From Thelonectria olida (lineage: Eukaryota; Ascomycota; Sordariomycetes; Hypocreales; Nectriaceae), in assembly GCA_020736575.1 (NCBI GenBank), contig JAGPYM010000143.1, forward strand, positions 1 to 18,089: a stretch of 18,089 bases of DNA. The letters run 5' to 3'. A model generated the notes under the pieces. It was given only the letters and a program-made list of their open reading frames with translations, was not told the DNA's origin and did not search any database. Made by a program: the position numbers and the translations under genes. Of the stretch, positions 7,718 to 16,138 are shown one piece after another (positions within the stretch are counted from its first letter, which is position 1; each line of letters opens with the position of its first letter).

Positions 7718-8981
7718 AGCGAATAGAAGGGTGCTGGAAGGCTGGCAAGGGTGGGCAAAGGAAACGGTTTGATTGCGGTCCAGTTTCAACGCTCCTTGGC
7801 TGTATTTGATCTAACGCTGTGCCCAACATCTCCCTCAAAAAGCCTACATAGATTAGTTTCAATTTATGGCATAATTATTTCGCAATCCAAGCTGTAAAAG
7901 TGTCAAATAACTAGACTACCAGTTCTGATCAAGGTCATTGATATCTGAGCCAGAGCATCACACAGCGATGTCTAAACTCGCAGTCTGAATATCCTCGTCG
8001 TTTACCCAGATGATGAAGAGGTGATGCTGCTAGGCTTCCATATTCCATTACAAGGGCCTCCTGCTCCAAAATAGCGATACACCCGGTCATCAACACAACA
8101 CATCTGCTCTCCCCCAGCACCCACCGGAAGTCCGATGTGTTCGGAGTTGCATGACCATGGCCTGTCGCTTAACTCTGAAGATATGGGGACACGCTTATTG
8201 ACACTGAAGCACAGCCCCGACGTCGTGTTGGTACATCTGCTGTAGTTGGGGAGACGACAGATTGTCTGCCGTTGAGACAGATATCCAATATCGCGATGCA
8301 GATGCTCGTTTCCAGGCTCTTTCTGACCTAAGACATGTAACCCCACGAATAAAGGAAATAGACCATAAGATGGTCAGAAATTCGGACCATCGTATAGCTC
8401 CGTTCTCAAAAGTCAAGTCTCCTCAGTCCAAAACCTCCAGGGACCTTCTACACCAACAGGCCAAAGAAGCCAAGGCGGAAACCAACACTGCAATTACGTG
8501 TCGGGCATCAGGAAATTGTGGCTAGCTTCAGCGAATTACTTTCTCGTCAGCTGACTGCTCTTAAGTCCCGGCTGTCTGGTAACAGTGGGACCTAGCATTT
8601 GAACAAAATATTGGATCAGAGAGCAAAGCCTGTCAAACCAGCTGGCTTGGGTATTCCTATCCGACTGGGGAGACTCCATCAACTGGCCTTTTCTACTCGC
8701 CGAGAGTACAAAGATACATGGCTCTTTCTTGTAGAGCCTCGCTCTTCATTCCCCGACAGTCCCTTCCGTTTCGTTCCCAGACTCAAATCAGCTACACAGC
8801 TCACCAGCATCACCCCCAACTTCCAACCTCCAACAGTCCTACACTGCTCAATACGTCCCTCACACGACCCGGAAGATACAACACCCACAGTCCCGAGTCG
8901 ACCCACTGACCAGCCAGACCACTGAGAAGACCACCTACCACTGTACACTTCCTCTATTCTACCGTTATCTCTATGCCATAA
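7718..8981. other. Gene-poor stretch upstream of the methyltransferase relic
   Basis: No gene can be supported. Several overlapping open frames exist. The least random is on the minus strand, roughly 8346-8002, with a Cys-containing stretch (EQMCCVDDRVYRYFGAGG), but it has no clean start and matches no family I recognise. From about 8710 to 8980 the plus strand becomes pyrimidine-rich with many CCC/CTC words, as in fungal promoters and 5' leaders, consistent with the possible gene start that follows. Confidence 0.4.
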
Positions 8982-9257
8982 CTGTTCTCCCTCCCCAGCC
9001 CAACTCTTGCTACTAGCAGCCAGGGATCGACCTTACCTCAGAGTCATTCGCCTCAGGACACACCTCGCAGAGAAACTGTTGAGGAAGCAAACCGGATCTC
9101 TAAAACTATCGTCGGATGTGTTCACGAAAGCGTCCAGCGTTCAACCGTGAACCCCCGAGTTCGCATTCAAAGTCCTTGCGAGGAACGTTTTATGGACTCC
9201 CGCAGCCGGCGGACTTCTTCTAGAGTCTTGGAGCGACTCGAGCCTTATAGAGCTTTA
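8982..9257 (+). CDS. Possible 5' gene fragment truncated at the AT-rich block
   Basis: A 92-codon frame is open from after TAA 8979-8981 to TAA 9258-9260. Its product is polar and looks coding (SHSPQDTPRRETVEEANRIS, then KTIVGCVHESVQRS and SRSRRTSSRVLERLEP). A pyrimidine tract ending in CAG at 8985-8998 could be an intron acceptor, so this may be an internal exon; the only in-frame ATG is near 9189. The frame ends where base composition collapses, suggesting the rest of a gene was displaced or mutated by the AT block. No family is recognised, and a non-coding interpretation is quite possible. Confidence 0.3.
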
Positions 9258-9377
9258 TAATAAGTGGCTTTACTATATAATACTTCCTAGAAATAGTTTA
9301 CTAGCTTTTAAAAATTATAAAAAGTATTTTAAATTATTTTTAAAAAAGTATATTAAAAAATATATAATATTAAAAAA

Positions 9378-9440
9378 TATTTATAATTAGTAATTTTTAT
9401 TATTATATAAACTTTTTTATATAATTTTTTATTTAATTAA
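9378..9440 (+). repeat. Repeat module X, partial copy 1
   Basis: Starts with TTATAATTAGTAATTTTTAT and a TATATAAACTTTTT run, matching the starts of the fuller copies at about 10931 and 13170. Heavily AT-converted and interrupted by the low-complexity tract that follows. Confidence 0.5.
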
Positions 9441-9490
9441 TTAATTTATTTATTTATTTTAATTTAAATATAAAAATTTTAATTAATTAA

Positions 9491-9615
9491 TTTTTATATT
9501 TATTTATTTATTTAATTTTTATATTTATTTATTTATTTAATTTTTATATTTATTTATTTATTTAATTTTTATATTTATTTATTTATTTAATTTTTATATT
9601 TATATATTTATTTAA
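9491..9615. repeat. 25-bp minisatellite, five tandem copies
   Basis: Five head-to-tail 25-bp units start at 9491, 9516, 9541, 9566 and 9591. The first four are identical and the fifth differs in two bases (TATATATTTA for TATTTATTTA). Each unit is itself made of TTTA/ATTT words. Homogeneous copies in otherwise eroded DNA indicate slippage or unequal exchange after RIP. Confidence 0.92.
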
Positions 9616-9754
9616 TTAATAAAAGATTTTAATAAAAATTTAAAAAAAATATAATTTTTAAATATTTATATAAAATTTAAAAAATATTATAAATAGTTAT
9701 TTAAAAAAACTATGTATTTATAAATAAAAAAATTAATTTAAATTTCTATATAAT

Positions 9755-10080
9755 TTTTAATAATATATTTATATTAATTAATATAAAAATATTAAAAAAT
9801 TATAATTATTTAAAATATTTTTTAAATTTTTTAATTAAATAAATATATTTAAAAAATTTATATAATTTAATAAATTTAAATTATAATATTAATATTATTT
9901 TTATAAATTATTTAATTAATAGAAAATAAATTATATTAAATTATATATTATATAATTAATTAAATTATATAAATTAAAATTAAAAAGTATAATTTTTTTT
10001 ATATTAAAAATTTAAAATAAAGTTTTTTAAAAGTAATATATTTAATAAAAAACTTTATTTAAAACTTAATTATAATTTAT
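9755..10080 (+). repeat. Repeat module Y, copy A
   Basis: Shares a long colinear series of words with the copies at 11405-11830 and 11860-12300: ATATTTATATTA, a TATTAAAAA-TTATAA segment, TTAATTAAATAAATATATTT, TATATTATATAATTA and TTTATATTAAA..TTAAAATAA. It is the most AT-converted of the three; nearly every C or G kept in copies B and C is A or T here. Confidence 0.65.
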
Positions 10081-10375
10081 TAAAATAAATTTAATATTAA
10101 TATATAATAAAAATTAATATAAATATAATTTAATTTTATATTTATTATAATAAGCTTTTTTATAAAGTTTATAATTAGCTTTTAAATAGAAATTTTTATA
10201 AATAAAAGAAAATTTAAAAAAATTAATATAATAATAGAAATTACTAATTATAAATAAAAATTAATTATAAACTTTTTAAAAAAGCTTATTATAATAAATA
10301 TAAAATTAAATATTATTTATATTAATTTTTATTATATTTTAATATTAAATATATTTTAATAAATAATATATATTT
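10065..10375. repeat. Inverted repeat with ~110-bp arms
   Basis: The left arm (about 10065-10178) and right arm (about 10262-10375) are reverse complements with few mismatches. Both include TTTATATTTATTATAATAAGC or its complement, and the match continues outward through TATAATAAAAATTAATATAA. About 85 bp separates the arms. Both are versions of the distal end of module Y, in opposite orientation. Confidence 0.75.
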
Positions 10376-10600
10376 TATTTATTTTATATTTTTAAATTTT
10401 TTTTATAATTTTTTAAATAATTATTTAAATTATTATTATTATATATAATAGCTTTTAAAATTATATTTTATAAAAGTTTAATTAAAATATTTTAATAAAT
10501 AATTTATTATTATTTTTAAAATAGTTTTCTTTTTATTTTTAAAAAGAATTATATAAAGTTTTTAATTTTGTATTTAAAAAGGTTATAATAATATTTATTT
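10372..10600 (+). repeat. Repeat module X, copy 2
   Basis: Carries the module's core: AAATAATTATTTAAATTATT near 10415, then TATATATAATAGCTTTTAAA, a TTAATAAAT segment, and AAAAAGGTTATAATAAT near its end. The same core recurs 299 bp later in copy 3, so copies 2 and 3 stand in tandem. Confidence 0.65.
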
Positions 10601-10890
10601 TATTTTAATCTTTTTTAAATTTTTCTTTTTTATTTAACCTTTTTAGCCCCCTACTCTTTTAACTCTTATATTTACTTAACTTACTTTTTATTTTTAAACT
10701 TTTCTTTTATTATAAATAACTATTTAAATTATTACTATTATATATAATAGCTTTTAAAGCTATAGCTTATAAGTATTTAATTAAATTATTTTAATAAATT
10801 GCTTATTATTATTATTAAAATAAGTTTTACTTTTCTTTTTAAAAGTTATATAAGGTTTTTAACTTTCTATTTAAGAAAGTTATAATAGTA
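10600..10890 (+). repeat. Repeat module X, copy 3
   Basis: Begins with the TTTAACC..TTTTAGCCCCCTACT box (around 10636-10660), continues TTAACTCTTATATTTACTTAA and a TTTTTATTTTTAAA stretch, then the core AAATAACTATTTAAATTATT near 10714 and TATATATAATAGCTTTTAAA, ending AAGTTATAATAGTA. It is less RIP-converted than copy 2. Confidence 0.7.
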
Positions 10891-10924
10891 TTAATATATA
10901 TTAAGTCTTTTAATTAAAATCTTA

Positions 10925-11230
10925 TAATTTAAAACTATTTTTATAATTAGTAATTTTTAATATTATATTAACTCTTTTATATATTTTCTATTTAATTGCC
11001 TTACTTATTTCTATTAGCTTAATTGCTTTTAAACCCACTTAACCTATTTTTAAACTTCCTTTTTAATTTAACCCTTTTAGCCCCCCCCCTACTTTTTAAC
11101 CCTTATATCCACTCGCCTATTTAACTTACTTTTTATTTTTAAATTTTCCTTTATAGCCTTTCAGGCAACTATTTGATTATTACTACTATATATAATAGCT
11201 TTTAGAGCTATAGCTTTAAGTTATGCCCTT
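10925..11230 (+). repeat. Repeat module X, copy 4 (best preserved)
   Basis: Contains all module landmarks: TTATAATTAGTAATTTTTAA, a CTTACTTATTTCTATTAGC stretch, AAACCCACTTAACC, the TTTTAGCC box extended to nine Cs (11081-11089), ATATCCACTCGCC, and CTTTATAGCCTTTCAGGCA before the core and AATAGCTTTTAGAGCTATAG. Its G and C content is the highest of the copies, so it best reflects the pre-RIP sequence. Confidence 0.7.
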
Positions 11231-11404
11231 ATATTTTTTAAAGAAATAATTAGTAATTTTAATTAAGCTTATTATTTCTTATTTAATTAAAAGGTAATTA
11301 AATTAGCTAACTTTCCTATTAAAGATTTAAAATGATCTTTTTATATATTTAGTCTTTTAATTAGAATATAGCAGCCTAAAAGAACTAAATTAATCCTTTA
11401 TATT

Positions 11405-11830
11405 ACTTTAATAGTATATTTATATTAGCTAATATAAGGATATTAAAAAGTTATAACTATTTAAAATGCTTTTTAAGCTTTCTAATTAAATAAATATATT
11501 TAAAAAATCTATATAATTAAATAAATATTAAGCTATTATATTAATATTATCTTTTTAAATTATATTTATTTAATTAGTATAAAGTTAGTTATATTAAGTT
11601 ATATATTATATAATTAGTTAAATTATATAGACTAGGGTTTAAAAGAATAGTACTTTTATATTAAAGGCTTAAAATAAGGTTTTTAAGTAAAGTTTATTTA
11701 ATAAGGATTTTTATTTAAAAGCTAATTATAAATCTTATAAAAAAGCTATTATAATAGATATAAGGCTGGGTTTTACTTATATTAACCTTTATTATATATT
11801 AATATTATACTTATTTTAATAAATAATAAC
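11405..11830 (+). repeat. Repeat module Y, copy B
   Basis: Colinear with copies A and C. Landmarks are ATAAGGATATTAAAAAGTTA, TTCTAATTAAATAAATATAT, TATATTATATAATTAGTTAA, ACTAGGGTTTAAAAGAATAG and GCTATTATAATAGATATAAGG. It follows module X copy 4, giving the order X then Y. Confidence 0.7.
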
Positions 11831-11859
11831 TTAAAACTATTAGATTAATTTTTAATTAA

Positions 11860-12300
11860 TATTTAATAGTATATTTATATTAAATAATATAGGAATATTT
11901 AAAAGTTATAACTCTTTTAAATACTTATTAAAATCTTTTATTAGTTTAATATATTTAAAGAAATTTATATATTTTAATATATAATAAGTAATTATATAAT
12001 TTCTATTATTTAATTAAATTATATTATATTTAATTAATACAAGGTTAAGTATTTTAACTATTATATATTATATTATTAGTTAAATTGTACAAACTAGACT
12101 TAAATAAAAAGGTACTTTTATATTAAAAGCTTAAAATAAGGTTTCTTATATAAGGTTTATTTAATAGGAACTTTTATTTTAAAACTAATTATAAGCCCTA
12201 TTAAAACGCTTATTATAATAGATATAAAGCTAGAGTTTAAGTTATATTAATCTTTATTATATATTTAAATTATTAGCTTTTTTAATAATAATAATAATAA
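11860..12300 (+). repeat. Repeat module Y, copy C
   Basis: A third direct copy immediately after copy B, with AATATAGGAATATTTAAAAG, ACAAACTAGACTTAAATAAA, AAAAGCTTAAAATAAGGTTT and GCTTATTATAATAGATATAA. Its distal half forms the left arm of the large palindrome centred near 12340. Confidence 0.7.
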
Positions 12301-12590
12301 TATTTATAAATATTAAATCTTTTAATTATAATTATAAAATTGAAAATAATTAAAATAGTTTTTTAATTAATATTTAATAATAATATTATTAAAAAGCTAA
12401 TAATTTAAATATTTAATAAGAGTTAATATAAGTTAAACCCTAGTTTTATATTTATTATAATAAGCTTTTAAATAAGCTTTATAATTAGTTTTAAAATAAA
12501 AGTTTTAATTAAATAAACTATATTTAAAAAGTCTTATTTTAAACTTTTAATATAAAAGTACCTTTTTATTTAATTTTAATTTATATTATT
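12090..12590. repeat. Large fold-back palindrome, ~200-bp arms
   Basis: The left arm (about 12090-12300) and right arm (about 12385-12590) are reverse complements over some 200 bp with about 10-20% mismatches by eye. Left landmarks AAAAAGGTACTTTTATATTA, AACTAATTATAA and TAAATTATTAGCTTTTTTAA all recur complemented on the right. Partial complementarity continues towards the centre near 12340. The right arm is module Y in inverted orientation. Confidence 0.8.
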
Positions 12591-12985
12591 ATAACTCTGT
12601 TAAATAAAAAGTTAAAAACTTTATATAACTTTTTAAAAAGAAAGAAAAAAACTATATTAATAATAATAATAAGTAATTTATTAAAATAATTTAATTAAAT
12701 ATTTATAAATTATAATTTTAAAAGGTATTTTATATAATAGTAATAATTTAAATAGTTATTTAAAAAAGTAATAAAAGAAAATTTAAAAATATAAAGTAAA
12801 TTAAATAAATATAAAAGTTAAAAAGGTAAGAGAGTTAAAAAGTTTAAATAAAAAAGAAAAGTTTAAAAAAGGTTAAAATAAATCTAAAAGTATTTAAACT
12901 AATAAAAATAAAATAAGGCTATTAAATAGTAAAATATATTAAAAGTTTATATAATAATAAAAATTACTAATTATAAAAATAATAA
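12590..12985 (-). repeat. Repeat module X, copy 5, inverted
   Basis: Read on the minus strand this stretch gives the module in its usual order: AATTAGTAATTTTTATTATT, the CCTTTTTTAAAC segment, AACTCTCTTACC in place of the TTAGCCCC box, then AAATAACTATTTAAATTATT and TATATAAAATACC. With the adjoining inverted Y arm it forms an inverted X-Y composite facing the forward copies. Confidence 0.65.
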
Positions 12986-13164
12986 TAAATATATAAGAAA
13001 TATTAAAAGGCTTAAAAAAAGTAATAAAAACCTTAAAATAAGTTAATTTAATAGTTTATATAAAGAAAAGTAAAAGTTAAATTTATAATAAAAAATTAAA
13101 ATAAGCCTTTAATTTAAAATTATAAAACTTTATAAAAAAAGCTATAAAAGTGAAAATTTATAAC

Positions 13165-13405
13165 TAGATTTAACTTTATAATTAATAATTTCTATTATTA
13201 TATAAACTTTTTAATATATTTTACTATTTAATTATTTTATTTTATTTCTATTAGTTTAAATGCCCTTAAACCCATTTTAACCTTTTTTAAACTTTCCTTT
13301 TTTATTTAACCTTTTAGCCCCTTACTTTTTTAACTTTTATATTTATTTAACTTACTTTATATTTTTAAATTTTCCTTTATAGCCTTTTAAATAACTATTT
13401 TAATA
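13165..13405 (+). repeat. Repeat module X, copy 6
   Basis: Forward copy with TTATAATTAATAATTTCTAT, TTTATTTCTATTAGTTTAAA, AAACCCATTTTAACC, TTTTAGCCCCTTACT and TTCCTTTATAGCC, ending in the AAATAACTATTTTAATAG core, where the match stops at about 13405. Confidence 0.7.
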
Positions 13406-13499
13406 GTAGGAGCAATAATATAACCTAACCCCTAATAGAAGTAATTATAAAAGGTAAATATATAAAAATAGAGTAATAGAAACCTAAAAGAAAATTAAC

Positions 13500-13533
13500 T
13501 CTTATTTACAATTAGTTATAATTGTAAATAAGA
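13500..13533. repeat. Perfect hairpin: 15-bp arms, 4-nt loop
   Basis: The arms 13500-13514 and 13519-13533 are exact reverse complements (CTTATTTACAATTA and TAATTGTAAATAAG plus one more outer pair) around a GTTA loop. It could be a transposon end, a cruciform site or chance in AT-rich DNA, although a 15-bp perfect stem containing C and G pairs is unusual here. Confidence 0.8.
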
Positions 13534-14259
13534 AGTAAAATAGAAAATAGGTAAACTAAATAATTAAAAGGGAATAAGTTAGAAATATTAAAATAAATTA
13601 TAAAAACTTAAGTAAAAACTTAATAAAAACTATAAAAAAGGTATAATATTTATTTTTAAAAGTTTCTAGCCTTTCCTTTTAAGTTTATATAATTTAATTT
13701 AATAAAAAGCTTAAACTATTTAATTCTTATTAGTTTTAATAAAATCCTCTATTCTTATTATTATATTCTCTATAAATAACTTACTATTACTATTATAAAC
13801 CTCCCTATATAAGCTAACTTTACTTTTAAAATTTTAAAAGTTATATAAAATACTATATAATATAAGCTTAATAATAAAAACTAGTAGTAATAAGAAGTAA
13901 AAAGTTAATATATAAACAGAAAAATATAAAAGACTTAAATAGTAAAATATAAATTTAATTAATCTATTTAAATATTTTTAATCCTATTTGTTAAAATATA
14001 AATATTACTATTAATAATTAAATATAATAATATTAATTATTACTATTATTATTATTATCCTTTTATTTTATTACTCTTATTCTTTTATTATTCTTATTAG
14101 TCTTATCTGCCTTTCTATTTTTAAAATTAATAGTAAGGGTATTTAATTAAATAACTATAAGTATAAGGGACTTAAATTATTTAAAAGTATTTAATCTTAT
14201 AATTAAATTTTAATAATAAATATTTATATTTTAAATAACTAATAGGGTAATTATAGTAA

Positions 14260-15020
14260 AAGTAGTATAAGGCTAAAATAGCAAATTTAAAAGTTATAGA
14301 GGCTAAGGCAAATAAGGAGCTAGCTTACTAGTTTAAAAAGTAGTCAGTAAATAAGACTAGAGACTAGAGAGTATCTTTTAAAAAGGACTTTAATAAGCTA
14401 GGGGCTTATCTTATATAATAGGTAGAGAATCTATTTAATTTTTATAAGTGTAAGAGAGGGACTTTTTAATTAAAAGCTAAAGTTAAAAGGAATAGGTAAG
14501 TTATTAAGTTAGGGAAGTAATAAATATTTAATAAAAGGTTAAAAGAAAGATTAGCTTTAAGTAGTAAGATTAGGTATAAGAGATAATTTTTCTTAAAAAG
14601 GAATAGATATTAAAATTATAATATAAATAGTATATTTAATAGCCTTAATTTATTATAAATTTTATTTAATATAATATTTAATTTAAAATATTAATTAAAT
14701 TAGAAAGTAAAAGTACTAATTAAAAATAATAGTAATTTTTAGCTATTAGGTATTAGAAATAAGCCTATTAGAAATAAAAATAATATATATTTTAATATAA
14801 TTAATTACTTATATAAGTTAATTAGATACTCTTATTAGATTTAATATTTAAAATAGCTGTATAATTATTTTAATTATATTAGACTTTTTAAATAGTTTAA
14901 AAAACTTATAATACTATTTAGTAAGCTTAATAGTAATAAGCTTTTTATTAATTAAATTATTAATTAGTAGGGTTATAATTTGTTTAACTTAAGTCCAGTT
15001 ACTAAAGTAACTGGAAATTA
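14260..15020 (+). pseudogene. Possible RIP-eroded ORF of an unrecognised mobile element
   Basis: One frame (codons in phase with 14281) runs about 750 bp with only TAA and TAG stops, all explainable as former CAA/CAG or TGG codons after RIP, and with no TGA. The first 300 bp read like a charged protein (VIEAKANKELAY, RVSFKKDFNKLGAYL, VENLFNFYKCKRGTF, KAKVKRNR). The region is clearly richer in G than its flanks, mostly on the plus strand. No family is recognised. The other plus frames have a similar stop density and TGA is rare in such AT-rich DNA, so coding status is only tentative. Confidence 0.3.
14995..15014. repeat. Perfect 20-bp palindrome
   Basis: CCAGTTACT and AGTAACTGG flank a central AA as exact reverse complements. 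The words AGTCCAGTTA occur again at about 15056. These GC-containing motifs stand out against the AT background. They could be the terminal or subterminal repeat of the element whose possible ORF ends here. Confidence 0.85.
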
Positions 15021-15182
15021 GTAAATTAATTTATAGTTATACTAGTAACTTTTAGTCCAGTTATAAGGGTGAGTTAATTCACTTTTTTAATTATAGTCAA
15101 TTGGTTAAAGTTAACTAAATAAGTCAGACTTTTTTAATTAAGATTAAATTAATAATTTAAGCGTATTTTAAGTTATATTTTA

Positions 15183-15705
15183 AAAGTTATAACTAATTAA
15201 ATATAACTATTAAAAATATAAGGAGTTTAATTTTATAATATATTTATATATATATTTATAAACCTAACCTTATTTTATTTTTAAAAGCCTTTTAATTAGA
15301 TTGTTTTTAAAATACTCTAATTTTCTTTAATAAGGTAAAAAATATAAAAAATAATAACAAATAAAACATAGCTGCTAAAAATATAAGAACTTTAGTTTTA
15401 TAATTTATAGTTATATATAATTCTAAAATTAAGTTCTAATAATTTTTTAAAGCCTTTTATTAATATTTTTATTTAAATACCTTAATTTACTTAAATAACT
15501 AATTTACCTAAATAAGCCAAATAATATAAGAAGTTATAACTAATTAAATATAACTATTAAAAATATAAGGATTTTAGTTTTAAAATATATAATTATACAT
15601 AAATATACTTTTAACCTTTAATAATTTTTAAAAGCCTTCTATTAGTATTTGTATTTAAATACTTTAATTTACTTAAATAACTAATTTACCTAAATAAGCT
15701 AATTT
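15183..15705 (+). repeat. Tandem repeats with ~180-bp period
   Basis: Two units are clear, starting near 15373 and 15554. Both contain TAAAAATATAAG, a TTTAGTTTTA segment, TTTTAAA(A)GCCTT, and a long shared run TAATTTACTTAAATAACTAA followed by TTTACCTAAATAAGC. A partial unit lies at 15183-15300, where AGTTATAACTAATTAAATAT and TATTAAAAATATAAGGA recur. The units are diverged mainly at C/T and G/A positions. Confidence 0.75.
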
Positions 15706-15879
15706 ATAAAAATAATATAAGTAATTTAATTTAAATAGGAAAAATATAAATCCTTAATATTTATATTATATAATAGTAATAAAATATAATATTCTATACT
15801 TTATTATTTTCTAAGACTTAATTAGGCCTATTTAGTAAAATACCTTAACTTACCTAAATATAAAATAAATAGAGTTTTA

Positions 15880-16033
15880 ATTAGAAATTAACAATTAAAA
15901 ATTAACTATTAGAAATAAACTATTAGAAATCAACTATTAGAAATTAACTATTAGAAATCAACTATTAGAAATCAACTATTAGAAATTAATAATTATAAAT
16001 GAATAATTAAAAATCAATTACTAGTAAAATAAC
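15880..16033 (+). repeat. 14-bp minisatellite, 10-11 tandem copies
   Basis: Eleven consecutive 14-bp units begin at 15880 and every 14 bases after. The core six (15908-15991) are close to ATTAGAAATCAACT or ATTAGAAATTAACT, differing mostly by C/T; the outer units are more worn. The array ends about 105 bp upstream of the hAT transposase start codon. Confidence 0.93.
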
Positions 16034-16138
16034 TAATATAAATATAACTTTTATTTCCAAGCTTTTTATTTAACTACAATTCAAACAATTTAACTATTTT
16101 AACTAATTTAACTAATATATTTAGCCTTTTTTACTAAA

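Noticed and set aside
8002..8346. Minus-strand Cys-containing frame that might be a small secreted protein
   Set aside because: No signal peptide or clean ATG, overlaps other random frames, and no cysteine pattern that I recognise.
8599..8948. Three overlapping open frames on both strands in pyrimidine-rich DNA
   Set aside because: Pro/Ser/Thr-rich or Gly/Trp-rich translations are what CT-rich non-coding sequence gives in these frames.
9430..9620. TTTA/ATTT runs as a telomere-like array
   Set aside because: The unit is 25 bp and AT-only; fungal telomeres are TTAGGG-like.
9250..13400. Mitochondrial DNA or a centromere as the explanation for extreme AT content
   Set aside because: No mitochondrial genes, tRNAs or rRNA are visible, the block is joined to nuclear-type genes with spliceosomal introns, and RIP of repeats explains the content. 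A centromeric or pericentromeric location cannot be excluded from sequence alone.
15880..16033. 14-bp array as a CRISPR
   Set aside because: There are no unique spacers between the units, the units are too short, and the context is a eukaryotic transposon.
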